From an uncultured Elusimicrobia bacterium (GTDB taxonomy: Bacteria; Elusimicrobiota; Elusimicrobia; Elusimicrobiales; UBA9959), in contig CAISZM010000043.1 in assembly GCA_903889965.1 (NCBI GenBank), positions 1 through 47,622 on the forward strand: DNA of 47,622 nt. The letters are read 5' to 3'. The notes beneath the pieces were generated by a model, which searched no databases, was not told the origin of the DNA, and saw only the letters and a list, made by a program, of their open reading frames with translations. This document shows positions 33,649-42,622 of this stretch, piece by piece. Every line of letters begins with the position of its first letter. Position 1 is the first letter of the stretch. The translations under genes were made by a program, and so were the position numbers.

Positions 33649-34914
33649 TTATTTACCGGCCGCGGCCCTGCCGGCCAATATGCCGGAGGTCCACGCCAAG
33701 TGCAGGTTGTAACCGCCAGAATCCCCGTCGATATTCAGAAGTTCTCCCGTCACATAAAGCCCTTTCACTTTTTTTGACTCAAAAGTTACGGGGCACACCT
33801 CGGAAGCCGCGCAGCCTCCGGCAGCCACCATCGCGTCCTCAAAGCCGCGCGAACCCGTTATTTCGAGCGGGAAAGCTTTAATCAGGACGGCGAATGCGGC
33901 GAGGGAGTCTCCGCTCAGCTGTCCGGCCGGAGCCTGCCAGGGTATCGCGGCCAGGCCGGCGGCCGTTTTAAGCAATTTCTCATTGTGCAGGCCGGCGCAG
34001 AATCCGGAGAAAGTCCTGTCGCCGAGGCTTTTCATCCTCCCGGTGAGGAGGCGCGCCATGGCGGCCGGGACATAGTCGGGGAAGAAATCAGCCTCGGCGA
34101 TGACCGTACCCTCTTTCAGCGCTTCGAGCGCCGCCCGGCTCAGGTCCAGAACCGCCGGCCCTGAAACACCGCCGGAGGTGAACAGCAGTTCCCCCTGCGT
34201 GCGGGCGATATGTTTGCCGCCGGCCTTAAGATCCAGCCGTGCCTCCAGGCGCACTCCGTCAAGCTCGGTTAAATTGCCTTTTACCGCCAGCGGCACCATG
34301 GAGGGTCGGACGGGTGAAACCGTATGTCCTAACTTCCTCAGGAGCTCGTAGCCGCCGGCGGTGCCCCCGATCTGGGGATAACAGGGGCCGCCCGCGGCGA
34401 GTATAACCCGGCCGGCGCCTAACCGGAGTTTCTCCCCCCTGGCGCCCTTCTTATCCCATTGCGGCGGGACTTTCTGGGCTTCGACGATGAAGCCGTCTTC
34501 GCCTAAGAAGATCCCGGTAACTTCCGTGAGGGTCTGTACCCGCACGGCCCTGGCCGAGAGCTCGTTCGTGAGGACATTGACCACGTCCTGGGCCTTCATG
34601 GACCTTGGAAAAAGACGGCCTTTTTCGTCCTTCGTCCAGAGCAGGCCCAGATCCCCGAAAAATGCCCGCACCCGCGCGGGCGGCAGCGAGGCAAAAGTCT
34701 TTTTCAGGAAGGCCGCCGAGGGCGGATGGTATGAAGCGGGGGATATCTTTATGTTGGAAAAATTACACTTTCCGGAGCCGGTGGATAGTATTTTGCGTCC
34801 CGGGACGTGATTTTTCTCCAGCACCAGCACGGAAGCCCCGGCCCGCGCGGCCTCCGCCGCCGCAGCCAGCCCGGAAGCCCCGGCGCCCACGATTATAACG
34901 TCTTGTTCTTGCAT
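33649..34914 (-). CDS. HI0933/YhiN-family flavoprotein (BaiN-like)
   Basis: The 421-residue FAD-dependent oxidoreductase starts with IIVGAGASGLAAAAEAARAG (dinucleotide fold), followed by PGRKILSTGSGKCNFSN, the family signature. VILAAGGPCYPQIGGTAGG marks the second FAD segment and GELLNIDGDSGGYNLHLAW the C-terminal flavin contact. Members include BaiN, but the physiological substrate of most is unknown. It lies downstream of the aldolase gene on the same strand with about 100 bases and a hairpin between them, so it probably has its own expression. Confidence 0.9.
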   Translation of the reverse strand: MQEQDVIIVGAGASGLAAAAEAARAGASVLVLEKNHVPGRKILSTGSGKCNFSNIKISPASYHPPSAAFLKKTFASLPPARVRAFFGDLGLLWTKDEKGRLFPRSMKAQDVVNVLTNELSARAVRVQTLTEVTGIFLGEDGFIVEAQKVPPQWDKKGARGEKLRLGAGRVILAAGGPCYPQIGGTAGGYELLRKLGHTVSPVRPSMVPLAVKGNLTELDGVRLEARLDLKAGGKHIARTQGELLFTSGGVSGPAVLDLSRAALEALKEGTVIAEADFFPDYVPAAMARLLTGRMKSLGDRTFSGFCAGLHNEKLLKTAAGLAAIPWQAPAGQLSGDSLAAFAVLIKAFPLEITGSRGFEDAMVAAGGCAASEVCPVTFESKKVKGLYVTGELLNIDGDSGGYNLHLAWTSGILAGRAAAGK

Positions 34915-34949
34915 GTCAGTCAGGCCGCGCAGCCGCCCCCGAATTTAAG

Positions 34950-34982
34950 AGGCGGAGCTCCGGAAGTCCCGGAACTCCGCCT
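34950..34982 (-). terminator. Hairpin terminator of the aldolase gene
   Basis: AGGCGGAG (34950-34957) pairs with CTCCGCCT (34975-34982) and the stem continues TCCGG/CCGGA after one mismatch. On the minus strand CTTAAATTC follows. It lies 34 bases after the fba stop. Confidence 0.6.
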
Positions 34983-35015
34983 TCCCCGCGTCCCCGCACC
35001 CGGGTCTGCCGCCGG

Positions 35016-36011
35016 CTAGACTCTCCCGGCGGAACCCAGAACGCTCTGGTTCTTGTCCATGTACATCTTTATAAGCTCGTCGCGGGCGGGGCCGAGGTAC
35101 TTGCGGGGGTCGAATTCCCCCGGCTTCTCGGCGAACACCTTGCGTATCACAGCCGTCATCACCAGGCGGCCGTCGGAGTCGATGTTTATCTTGCAGACCG
35201 CGGATTTGGCGGCCTTGCGCAGCTGGTCGGCGGACACGCCGATGGCGTTCTCCATCTTCCCGCCGTACTTGTTTATCATATCGATGTAGCTCGTCAGCAC
35301 CGACGACGCGCCATGCAGCACTATCGGGAAGCCGGGTATGCGCCGTTCGCATTCCGCAAGTATGTCGAAGCGCAGCGGAGGGGCCGACTCGCCGGGCTTA
35401 ACTTTGAATTTAAAGGCGCCGTGGCTGGTGCCGATAGAGATGGCCAGCGAATCCACGCCGGTGCGTTTCACGAAATCCTCGACCTGCGCCGGGTCCGTAT
35501 AGTGGGAATGTTCCGAGGAAACCTCATCCTCGATGCCGGCCAGCACGCCCAGCTCGCCTTCCACGGTCACGTCGAACTTGTGCGCGTATTCCACGACCTG
35601 CCTGGTGAGATTTATGTTTTCCTCATAAGACTTGCTGGACCCGTCTATCATCACGGACGAGAAGCCGGCGTCTATGCAGGACTTGCACAGTTCTAAGGTG
35701 TCGCCGTGGTCCAGATGCAGCGCCACGGGCACCGGGCCTTCCTTCATTTCTTTTATCATCTCCATCGCGCCGCGCCCCATCCAGCGCAGCAGCGTGGGGT
35801 TGGCGTATTCGCGCGCGCCCTTTGAGATCTGAAGTATCACCGGAGAGCGGGAGCGCACGCAGGCGGTCAATATGGCCTGCAGCTGCTCCATGTTGTTGAA
35901 ATTATAGGCTGGAACCGCATACCCGCCGCGCATAGCGTCCTTGAACATCTCGCGCGTGTTCACGAAACCGAGTTCTTTATACGATACTGTTTTTGAGGCT
36001 GTTGCCGGCAT
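35016..36011 (-). CDS. fba: Class II fructose-bisphosphate aldolase
   Basis: The 331-residue zinc enzyme interconverts fructose-1,6-bisphosphate with DHAP and glyceraldehyde-3-phosphate. Family motifs are AYNFNNMEQLQAI, the zinc/catalytic HLDHGDT, GFSSVMIDGS, VEGELGVLAG, SIGTSHGAFKF and LHGASSV. The length is in the usual range, with a longer basic C-terminal end. A GGAGGA precedes the start and a promoter lies 30-57 bases upstream. The divergent gene encodes a transketolase-like enzyme, so this intergenic region serves central sugar metabolism. Confidence 0.96.
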   Translation of the reverse strand: MPATASKTVSYKELGFVNTREMFKDAMRGGYAVPAYNFNNMEQLQAILTACVRSRSPVILQISKGAREYANPTLLRWMGRGAMEMIKEMKEGPVPVALHLDHGDTLELCKSCIDAGFSSVMIDGSSKSYEENINLTRQVVEYAHKFDVTVEGELGVLAGIEDEVSSEHSHYTDPAQVEDFVKRTGVDSLAISIGTSHGAFKFKVKPGESAPPLRFDILAECERRIPGFPIVLHGASSVLTSYIDMINKYGGKMENAIGVSADQLRKAAKSAVCKINIDSDGRLVMTAVIRKVFAEKPGEFDPRKYLGPARDELIKMYMDKNQSVLGSAGRV

Positions 36012-36040
36012 ATCTTCCTCCGTTTGGTTATCTCAAAGCC

Positions 36041-36068
36041 ATTATATAATTAATTCCCCTCCGCTCAA
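36041..36068 (-). promoter_or_regulatory. Promoter of fba
   Basis: On the minus strand TTGAGC (36063-36068) and a perfect TATAAT (36041-36046) are 16 bases apart, 30 bases upstream of the start codon. Confidence 0.55.
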
Positions 36069-36248
36069 AGCCCGGGGCGGAGATATCGGGCGAACGGGCG
36101 GCCCGTGACCCTTCCTATCCCCTGTTTTTTCCGCGGCAACCGCTTTCTTTCTGGCGGAAACCGGAAGGCCGGGCCGGGAAGAGGCCGGTAATTTGCTAAA
36201 ATAGGACGTTACGAGGATTCGGGCGCGCGGGGAAAATCGGCAAGAAAG

Positions 36249-38642
36249 ATGGGTGAAACAATAACTTTCAACGGAGTAAAACCCTCCAAATTCGCGCTCG
36301 CGCAGAGACGCGCCTCCTACTACGAAGTTTCCGATATAACAATGAGCTCCCAGTTCAAGGTGGCCGACGACGATATCCGGGCTCTCGAGGACCTGGACCT
36401 TATCTACAGGACCCTCTGCGCCGTGCTGTACAATTTCGCCCCCGAATCGGGGCACCCGGGAGGGAGCATCTCTTCCGGACGCATCGCCGAGGCGCTCGTC
36501 TTCTCGACCATGGACTACGACTTCTTCGCGCCGCTGAAGAAAGAGAACGACATAATTTCCTACGCGGCGGGACACAAGGCCCTCGGGCTATACGCGCTAT
36601 GGGCGCTGCGGAACGAACTATTGAAGGCCTCCGGGGCGGCCATGCCCCCGGAGCAGCACCAGCTCCGCTTGGAGGATCTCCTCGGTTTCAGGCGAAACTC
36701 ATCCAAACCGGCTCCCCTATTCAAAAAATTCAAGGCCAAGGCGCTGGATGGCCATCCGACCCCCCGCACGCCTTTCGTCAAGACGGCCACCGGCGCTTCC
36801 GGAGCCGGCATGGGCGGCGGGGTGGGTTTGGCTCTTGCGGCCTCGGATATCTACGGAGCCGCCTGCCCCCGCGTGAACCTTATAGAAGGCGAAGGCGGCC
36901 TTACCACCGGGCGCGCGGCGGAAGCCATGGCCGCCGCCGCAACCGCGCAGCTTTCCAACCTGGTTATGCACCTGGACTGGAACCAGGCCTCGGTCGATTC
37001 CGAAAATGTCTGCCCTGAAAACTCCAAGCCCGGGGATTATGTGCAATGGGCCCCGGCGGAGCTTGCCTATCTTAACGATTGGAACGTGGTGCACGTTGCG
37101 AACGGCCACGACTTTTTCCAGATACTCACCGCCCAGAAGTTCGCCTACAGCAGCGCGGATAACCGCCAGCCCACGGCCATAATTTACAGGACGGTAAAAG
37201 GCTGGAAGTACGGTACAGAAGGCCGCACCGCCCACGGCGCCGGGCATAAATTCGCCTCCGACGGCTACCACGGCGCGCTGAACGATTTCGAGACCCGCTT
37301 CGCCCTGAAAATGCCGCGCTATTGTTCTAAACGCGCGGACGCAGCCTCCGTGGAGGCCTGCTTTTACGAAACTCTCCTTGCGGTGCGCTCTGCCGTGGGA
37401 GCTTCCCCCGTCCTGATAAAATTCGCCGCGGAAAAGATAGCCGCAGCGGCCGCAAGGCTTTCCGCATCCGCCCGTTCCCCGCGCGAGGGCGCGCCGGACC
37501 CTTCTAAAGCGTACGGAGCTGACCCGGGAACGGTCCCTCCGGAACTGGCCCTTAAGCCGGGGCAGGAGATCACACTTAGCGAAACGCTGGCTAATTCTCT
37601 CAATCATATCAACAAGCTTACCGGAGGAGCGATAATAACGGCGGCGGCAGATCTGTACGGCTCCACCAACGTCAACCTCGTCGGGAAAGGCCTTGGCGCG
37701 GGATTTTATAACGCCGTCACCAACCCCGGCTCGCGCACCATTGCGGCCGGCGGCATCTGCGAAGACGGCATGGGCTCTGTCATAAGCGGGCTGTCCAGTT
37801 TCGGCTGCCATATTGGCGCCGCGGCCTCCTACGCGGCTTTCATAGCTCCGCTGGAACATATGTCGGCGCGTCTTCACGCGATAGAGCAGCAGGCCAGGTC
37901 CGAGTTCGACGGTGAGCCGTCAGATCCCTTTATCATGATAAACGCCCACGCCGGCCTTAAGACGGGCGCGGACGGCCCGACACACGCCGACCCGCAGGCC
38001 CTGCAGCTGCTTGAGGGTAATTTCCCGCGCGGCTCCATGATCACTCTTACGCCCTGGGAGCCGCAGGAAATATGGCCGCTTCTGGCGGCGGCCCTCAATA
38101 AACGGCCCGCCGTTATAGCGCCTTTCGTGACCAGGCCTCCGGAGATAGTGATAGACCGCCTGGCGGCGGGCCTCCCCCGGGCGCAGGATGCTGCCTGCGG
38201 CTTGTACCCGGTACTTAAGGCGAACGTCCACAAATCACCGTACCATGGCACGCTCGTGCTGCAGGGCAACGGTATAGCTTCGGTTTTTTTCAGCGAGGTG
38301 CTTCCGAAAATCAGGAAGCAGGGCCTTAATATAAATGTTTTTTACGTGACCAGCCTCGAGTTGTTCGACCTGCTGCCGAAGGCGGTTAAAGAAAGGATAT
38401 ACCCGGACAAACTGGGGCTTGAAGCCATGGGGATCACGGACTTTACGCTGCCTACCATGTATTACTGGGTGCGCTCGGAAGAGGGCAGGGCGCGGACGCT
38501 GCACCCGTTCCGCGGCGGACGATACCCCGCTTCCGGGAAACCCGACGACGTGATGGCGGAAGCCGGGCTGGACGCGGCGGCGCAGCTGGCGGCGATCACG
38601 GATTACGCGCGGCACATAGCTTTGCAAAGCAAAAAAGAATGA
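36249..38642 (+). CDS. tkt: Transketolase-like thiamine-pyrophosphate enzyme (long form)
   Basis: The 797-residue single-chain enzyme follows the transketolase domain order: TPP domain with ESGHPGGSISSGR and AGHKALGLYALWAL, the metal/TPP motif in variant form IEGEGGLTTGR...LDWNQASVD, a pyrimidine domain with EDGMGSVISGLSSFG, and TGADGPTHADPQAL of the substrate site. It should transfer two-carbon ketol units in the pentose phosphate pathway. It is 100-150 residues longer than most transketolases, with an extended N-terminus and extra sequence around residues 395-430 (Ala/Ser/Pro-rich linker). GEG replaces the usual GDG. Phosphoketolase has similar length, but the signature motifs favour transketolase. 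Confidence 0.85.
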   Translation: MGETITFNGVKPSKFALAQRRASYYEVSDITMSSQFKVADDDIRALEDLDLIYRTLCAVLYNFAPESGHPGGSISSGRIAEALVFSTMDYDFFAPLKKENDIISYAAGHKALGLYALWALRNELLKASGAAMPPEQHQLRLEDLLGFRRNSSKPAPLFKKFKAKALDGHPTPRTPFVKTATGASGAGMGGGVGLALAASDIYGAACPRVNLIEGEGGLTTGRAAEAMAAAATAQLSNLVMHLDWNQASVDSENVCPENSKPGDYVQWAPAELAYLNDWNVVHVANGHDFFQILTAQKFAYSSADNRQPTAIIYRTVKGWKYGTEGRTAHGAGHKFASDGYHGALNDFETRFALKMPRYCSKRADAASVEACFYETLLAVRSAVGASPVLIKFAAEKIAAAAARLSASARSPREGAPDPSKAYGADPGTVPPELALKPGQEITLSETLANSLNHINKLTGGAIITAAADLYGSTNVNLVGKGLGAGFYNAVTNPGSRTIAAGGICEDGMGSVISGLSSFGCHIGAAASYAAFIAPLEHMSARLHAIEQQARSEFDGEPSDPFIMINAHAGLKTGADGPTHADPQALQLLEGNFPRGSMITLTPWEPQEIWPLLAAALNKRPAVIAPFVTRPPEIVIDRLAAGLPRAQDAACGLYPVLKANVHKSPYHGTLVLQGNGIASVFFSEVLPKIRKQGLNINVFYVTSLELFDLLPKAVKERIYPDKLGLEAMGITDFTLPTMYYWVRSEEGRARTLHPFRGGRYPASGKPDDVMAEAGLDAAAQLAAITDYARHIALQSKKE

Positions 38643-38657
38643 GCAACGGAGGGAAAA

Positions 38658-39107
38658 ATGCAAGTTCAGGAAAAGCCATATCTTACCGGTAGGACTTTCT
38701 TATTCAGCATCTATAAAGGAGAGGACCTCCTGCAGGCCATACAGTATTTCTGCCATCACCACCAGGTGCGCTGCGGCCTTATAAACGCCATAGGCGGGGT
38801 GGAGCGCGCCACTTTCGGCATCTACGACCAGAAGGCAAAAAAATACAACAAGATAAACATCGAAAAAGAGCTGGAAATACTTTCGCTCTGCGGCAACGTC
38901 AGCATTTTTGACGACAAGCCGATGGTCCATGCCCACGTAATGTTCTCTGACCTGGAAGGCAAAGCCCACGGCGGGCACTTGATGGCGGGCACGAAAGTGT
39001 TCAGCTGCGAGGTTTTTGTGCAGGAGCTCACCGGAGACCTTAAGGTGCGCAAACTGGAAAAAGCCACCCAGCTCCCCCTCTGGGGCAACCCGGTCTGCCT
39101 GAAGTGA
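38658..39107 (+). CDS. DUF296/PCC-domain protein
   Basis: The 149-residue cytoplasmic protein is a single PCC (plant and prokaryote conserved, DUF296) domain. The central motif MVHAHVMFSDLEGKAHGGHL supplies several His residues expected to bind metal, and GLINAIGGVERATFGIYD forms the preceding sheet. These proteins make trimers; bacterial roles are poorly known, though some have been linked to DNA-binding partners. GGAGGG is a few bases before the ATG. It sits 15 bases after the transketolase gene and 31 before era, so all three are likely co-transcribed. Confidence 0.88.
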   Translation: MQVQEKPYLTGRTFLFSIYKGEDLLQAIQYFCHHHQVRCGLINAIGGVERATFGIYDQKAKKYNKINIEKELEILSLCGNVSIFDDKPMVHAHVMFSDLEGKAHGGHLMAGTKVFSCEVFVQELTGDLKVRKLEKATQLPLWGNPVCLK

Positions 39108-39138
39108 GGCGCGTTCCTGACGCAAAGGCAAGGCACCC

Positions 39139-40071
39139 GTGAAAGACGGATATATAGAAACGAACCCCGCGGGCGGCGGCTTCAGGGCTGGTTTCGTCCC
39201 GATAACCGGCCTGCCTAACGCGGGGAAATCCACGCTGATGAATTCCCTCTGCGGCACGCGGCTGTCCATAATTTCCGACAAACCGCAGACTACCCGCAAT
39301 AACATACTGGGCATACTCAACGGCCCGGAATTCCAGGCCGTCTTCGTCGACACCCCGGGTTTTCTTAAGGGGCGGAACCTGTTCGAACGGAGCATGGCGG
39401 GAGCCATACGCCGCGCCGCCTCTGAAGAGGGAGACCTCTGCATACTGATAGCCGAGCCCGGGCTGCCGCCCGGCGACAAAGTCCCGCTCTTTGAGCCCCT
39501 GAAGCTCGTCAGGTGCCCGCTGTACCTCGCCATAAATAAACTGGATAAAGAAAATTCCGAGGAACGCGCCAAGGTCGCCGTGGATTTTTATTCTTCCCTG
39601 CTGCCGGTAAAGCAGGTCTTCCTTATATCCGCCCTGACCGGCGGCGGTCTGAAGGAACTTCGGGCGGCTATAAAAGCCTCCCTGCCGGAACATCCCCCCT
39701 ACTACCCGCAGGACCAGCTGACCGACCGGTGGGAAAAATTTTACGCCGCGGAAATAATCCGCGAACAGATATTCAAGCTGTACAGCCAGGAGATCCCCTA
39801 CTCCTGCGCCGTGGAAATAGAAGTTTTCAGGGAGGTCCCGGGAGAAGATGACCAGATCCTGGCGGCTGTGCACGCGTCCCGCGCATCCCATAAGCCGATC
39901 ATAATAGGCAAGGCCGGCAGCATGATAAAGCGGCTGCGCGAAGCTTCCCAGAAAGCCCTTGAGGCCTTCCTCAGGCGTCCGGTGGAACTGCACCTTACCG
40001 TAAAGATAACCCCTGACTGGCAGAATAACCCGGCCTTTCTGCGGGATATCGGTTTTTATGAAAAGAAATAA
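39139..40071 (+). CDS. era: GTPase Era
   Basis: The 310-residue protein has a GTPase domain with G1 GLPNAGKST (residues 24-32), the switch QTTRNN, G3 DTPG and G4 NKLD, followed by a KH RNA-binding domain with IIIGKAGSMIKRLREASQ. Era binds 16S rRNA 3' ends and helps mature the 30S subunit. The start is a GTG at 39139 with AAGGCAAGG upstream. Sequence and length are normal for the family. The last 14 bases overlap the next gene. Confidence 0.95.
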   Translation: MKDGYIETNPAGGGFRAGFVPITGLPNAGKSTLMNSLCGTRLSIISDKPQTTRNNILGILNGPEFQAVFVDTPGFLKGRNLFERSMAGAIRRAASEEGDLCILIAEPGLPPGDKVPLFEPLKLVRCPLYLAINKLDKENSEERAKVAVDFYSSLLPVKQVFLISALTGGGLKELRAAIKASLPEHPPYYPQDQLTDRWEKFYAAEIIREQIFKLYSQEIPYSCAVEIEVFREVPGEDDQILAAVHASRASHKPIIIGKAGSMIKRLREASQKALEAFLRRPVELHLTVKITPDWQNNPAFLRDIGFYEKK

Positions 40072-40528
40072 AGAGGAAGTCCTGTTTTGCGCCTTCTCCG
40101 CCTACCTGACGCTTTCCCTGCTGACGACCGCGCTGCTTTTCCTCGGTTCGCTCGCAGGCATGAAAACCGTGTTCGCGGGGGCGCGTCTCGCCCTGGGGCT
40201 GGAAAATGTTTACAGGTTCAAGCCGCTGATCTGCGACGCGTGCGGTTTCGCCTTTGCCTCGGCCGGGACCGCCGCTTCCCAGTACTACATGCTCAGCCTT
40301 CTAAACCTAAGCGGGGCGGGGCGCAGGGCGCTGGCGGCGCTATTGCTCTTTACTTCCGTTTTTATCGGGCTTTTCTTCTGGCGCATAGCCGCTAATTCCA
40401 GCTTTGGCGCTTACGGCCTTTCCGGCATTACAATTACGATCTGCGCCCTGCTGGGCGGGCTGCAGGGGCTCTTCCAGCGACCGAGGGAAAACCCCTGGCC
40501 CCTGTCGGCTTCTTCCTGTTTCCAATAA
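40058..40528 (+). CDS. Small polytopic membrane protein of unknown function
   Basis: The 156-residue product is hydrophobic, with three or four likely membrane helices (about residues 10-33, 60-82, 88-110 and 120-140) and a short soluble tail (RPRENPWPLSASSCFQ). It begins inside the era reading frame, overlapping by 14 bases, which suggests translational coupling. I do not recognise a family, and the ribosome-binding site is weak, so confidence is moderate. Confidence 0.55.
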   Translation: MKRNKEEVLFCAFSAYLTLSLLTTALLFLGSLAGMKTVFAGARLALGLENVYRFKPLICDACGFAFASAGTAASQYYMLSLLNLSGAGRRALAALLLFTSVFIGLFFWRIAANSSFGAYGLSGITITICALLGGLQGLFQRPRENPWPLSASSCFQ

Positions 40529-40585
40529 TATCTATTTACACGCGGCGCTTCGCGGCGGGCTTGTTCTAATACCGGTTAAACCGTA

Positions 40586-41611
40586 CTACTTCCACACGCC
40601 TGGAATTTTCCGCCCGCATGGGCAGGCTCCCCCGGCGTCCAGGATATTCCCCGTGACGGAGAACCCCTCCCTCTCTATAAGCGTCCGGCCGCACGCCGGG
40701 CACAGAGTGTCCTGCCCGGCGGCGCCGCCTATATTTCCGCAATAGACATAGCGCAGGCCCTTTTTAAGCGCCATATCGCGCGCCCTGTATAAAGTTTCCG
40801 GCGGTGTGGGCGGGGCGGCGGTCATCAGGTGGTCGGGATGGAAGGCGCTCAAATGCCAGGGGATATCAGGCGAGAGCCCGGCCAGGAATCCGGCCATGTT
40901 TCCAAGCTCGCGGTCCGAATCGTTGAAACCGGGTATGACCAGGGTTACAACTTCCAGCCAGAACCCGGAATCCTTTATTATCCCGATCCCTTTCAGGACT
41001 TTGGAAAGTTCCGCGCCGCAGACCTTGCTGTAATTGTCGGCGTTAAAAGACTTCAGGTCCGCTTTCCAGAGATCAAGGACGGGTTTGAGGAACGCCGCCG
41101 CTTCCGGGGTGGCGTAGCCGTTGGAAACGAAGGCCGTGCGCAGCCCGCGGGCCTTAGCCTCGGTAAATACTGCCGCGGCCCATTCGGAGGTTATCAGCGG
41201 CTCGTTATAGGTTGAGACTACCGCTTTCATCCCCCCGGCGGACGCTTTCTCCGCAATGGCGGCCGGAGAGGTCTCCATGTAGCCGAGTCCGGCGGCCGCC
41301 TTTACGCTGGAGATCTGCCAGTTCTGGCAGAAGTCGCAATGAAAATTGCAGCCGAACATGCCGAAAGAAAGGGTTCGCGCCCCGGGCAGGGCGTGGAAAA
41401 ATGGTTTTTTTTCGATCGGGTCCGCGCCGGCGGAGGAAACGTAGCCCCAGGGGGCCATCACCTTCCCCCCCACGTTCGAACGCACTCCGCAGCGCCCGCT
41501 CCCTCCCGGGGCGAAGACGCAGCGGTGGGCGCAGGCGAAACAACGGGCTTTCCCTTCCGGAAGTCTTTCGTAAAGGACCGCTTCGCGTGAAAGTGCGGGG
41601 AGGAAGCCCAT
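40586..41611 (-). CDS. amrS: AmrS-type radical SAM enzyme (AmmeMemoRadiSam system)
   Basis: The 341-residue protein has the radical SAM motif CNFHCDFC (Cys88, Cys92, Cys95), preceded by an N-terminal Cys cluster (CFACAHRCVFAPGGSGRCG) that is typical of AmrS. PFFHALPGARTLSFGMFGCN and STYNEPLITSEW are conserved. C-terminal cysteines (DTLCPACGRTL, GACPCGRKIPG) may bind zinc or a second cluster. The family was long annotated as a pyruvate-formate-lyase activase homologue. The AmmeMemo partners (MEMO1 and AMMECR1 proteins) are not encoded in this window. It follows the lipid kinase gene with one base between stop and start. Confidence 0.88.
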   Translation of the reverse strand: MGFLPALSREAVLYERLPEGKARCFACAHRCVFAPGGSGRCGVRSNVGGKVMAPWGYVSSAGADPIEKKPFFHALPGARTLSFGMFGCNFHCDFCQNWQISSVKAAAGLGYMETSPAAIAEKASAGGMKAVVSTYNEPLITSEWAAAVFTEAKARGLRTAFVSNGYATPEAAAFLKPVLDLWKADLKSFNADNYSKVCGAELSKVLKGIGIIKDSGFWLEVVTLVIPGFNDSDRELGNMAGFLAGLSPDIPWHLSAFHPDHLMTAAPPTPPETLYRARDMALKKGLRYVYCGNIGGAAGQDTLCPACGRTLIEREGFSVTGNILDAGGACPCGRKIPGVWK

Positions 41612-41612
41612 G

Positions 41613-42512
41613 CTAAAGGTTCTCCGCGAGGCTTGGTTTTGGGGCCAGGACCCTGAGCGCCGACGGGAACACGCTGAACTTTATATTTCCGTCTTCGGAG
41701 TAAAAATCTTCGCCGTCAAGGTGATACCACACGCCCGGACCGCACCGGAGTTCTATTATGCGCCCCTTGCGGGCCGAATATATCGCGGGGTATTCGGCCA
41801 GCCGCCCGGAGAACAGGGCCGGGAGCGCCGCCAGAAGCCGGGGCAGCGGGGCTTTCTTTATCGAGACAAGGTCCAGCATACCGTCGTCTATATAGGCGCC
41901 GGGGGCCATCTTCGCTCCGCCGCCGTACTGTACTCCGTTCAGCACGGAATTAATGATCCCGTCCAGTTCGAAACTCCGCCCGTCCACGATGGCCGTGACC
42001 TTGCGCGGCTTGTAGGCGATCACCCTGCGGGCCGCGTGCCAGACATAGGGCAGTATGCCGCGGCGGCCTGTCATCGAATTAAAGTCATGCGCCACTTCGC
42101 CGTCGAGACCCGCGCCCGCCGCGCAGAAGAAAGGCGCTCCGTTGGCCAGGCCGGCGTCTATGGTCCTCGGCTCCCAGTCCGCCAGGCCCCGCAGGGCCGC
42201 GTCGAAACCCAGCGGGATATAAAGGTTGCGGGCTAAGCCGTTGCCCGAGCCGCACGGGAGTATGCCGAGGGCCGCCTCTTTTCCGATAAGCGCCGAGGCG
42301 GTTTCGCGGATAGTCCCGTCGCCGCCGACCGCGACTATGCGTGTGAAGCCGGACAATAAAGCCCTTGCGGCGAGTTCAGTGGCATGATCCCTGGCGCGGG
42401 TGAACTCCAGCTCACAGAGAACCCTGCGTTCTGAAAAAAAAGCGGCTATGCGCGCCTTTATATCGCCGACCCTTTTCCCGGCTTTGGGATTTATTATGAA
42501 GAAGTAGGACAT
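41613..42512 (-). CDS. YegS/DgkA-family lipid kinase (diacylglycerol kinase catalytic domain)
   Basis: About 299 residues with the DAGK catalytic domain: FFIINPKAGKR at the start, the ATP motif AVGGDGTIRE, GILPCGSGNGLARNL, DAGLANGAPFFCAAGAGLDGE and a C-terminal beta-sandwich with VWYHLDGEDF. It should phosphorylate diacylglycerol or a related lipid at the membrane. The frame is open further upstream across the preceding gene, so the ATG at 42512 is preferred because it begins the conserved N-terminus; the ATG at 42536 is an alternative. No clear ribosome-binding site is visible, and a terminator lies just upstream. Confidence 0.87.
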   Translation of the reverse strand: MSYFFIINPKAGKRVGDIKARIAAFFSERRVLCELEFTRARDHATELAARALLSGFTRIVAVGGDGTIRETASALIGKEAALGILPCGSGNGLARNLYIPLGFDAALRGLADWEPRTIDAGLANGAPFFCAAGAGLDGEVAHDFNSMTGRRGILPYVWHAARRVIAYKPRKVTAIVDGRSFELDGIINSVLNGVQYGGGAKMAPGAYIDDGMLDLVSIKKAPLPRLLAALPALFSGRLAEYPAIYSARKGRIIELRCGPGVWYHLDGEDFYSEDGNIKFSVFPSALRVLAPKPSLAENL

Positions 42513-42574
42513 AAAGCGATCACGTGAACTCAACATCTGCGCTATTGCGGTCCGCAGGAAAGGAAAAACCGGGC

Positions 42575-42602
42575 AAAAAAATGCCGGCTCTTTAAGCCGG
42601 CA
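42575..42602 (-). terminator. Intrinsic terminator of the two-lipoprotein unit
   Basis: On the minus strand TGCCGGCT (42595-42602) pairs with AGCCGGCA (42582-42589) around a 5-base loop and is followed by seven T residues. It lies 20 bases after the lipoprotein stop and separates that unit from the lipid kinase gene. Confidence 0.85.
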
Positions 42603-42622
42603 CTCTTTAAGCACGCGGCCGC

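Noticed and set aside
36717-37877. 386-codon open frame antisense to the transketolase gene
   Set aside because: The plus-strand protein is clearly conserved here; the antisense product has low-complexity shadow composition.
36249-38642. Phosphoketolase, suggested by the roughly 800-residue length
   Set aside because: The motifs ESGHPGGS and GADGPTHADP are of transketolase type.
40404-40745. 113-codon plus-strand frame at the era/amrS junction
   Set aside because: It overlaps the small membrane protein gene and the 3' end of amrS, lacks a ribosome-binding site and has shadow-like composition.
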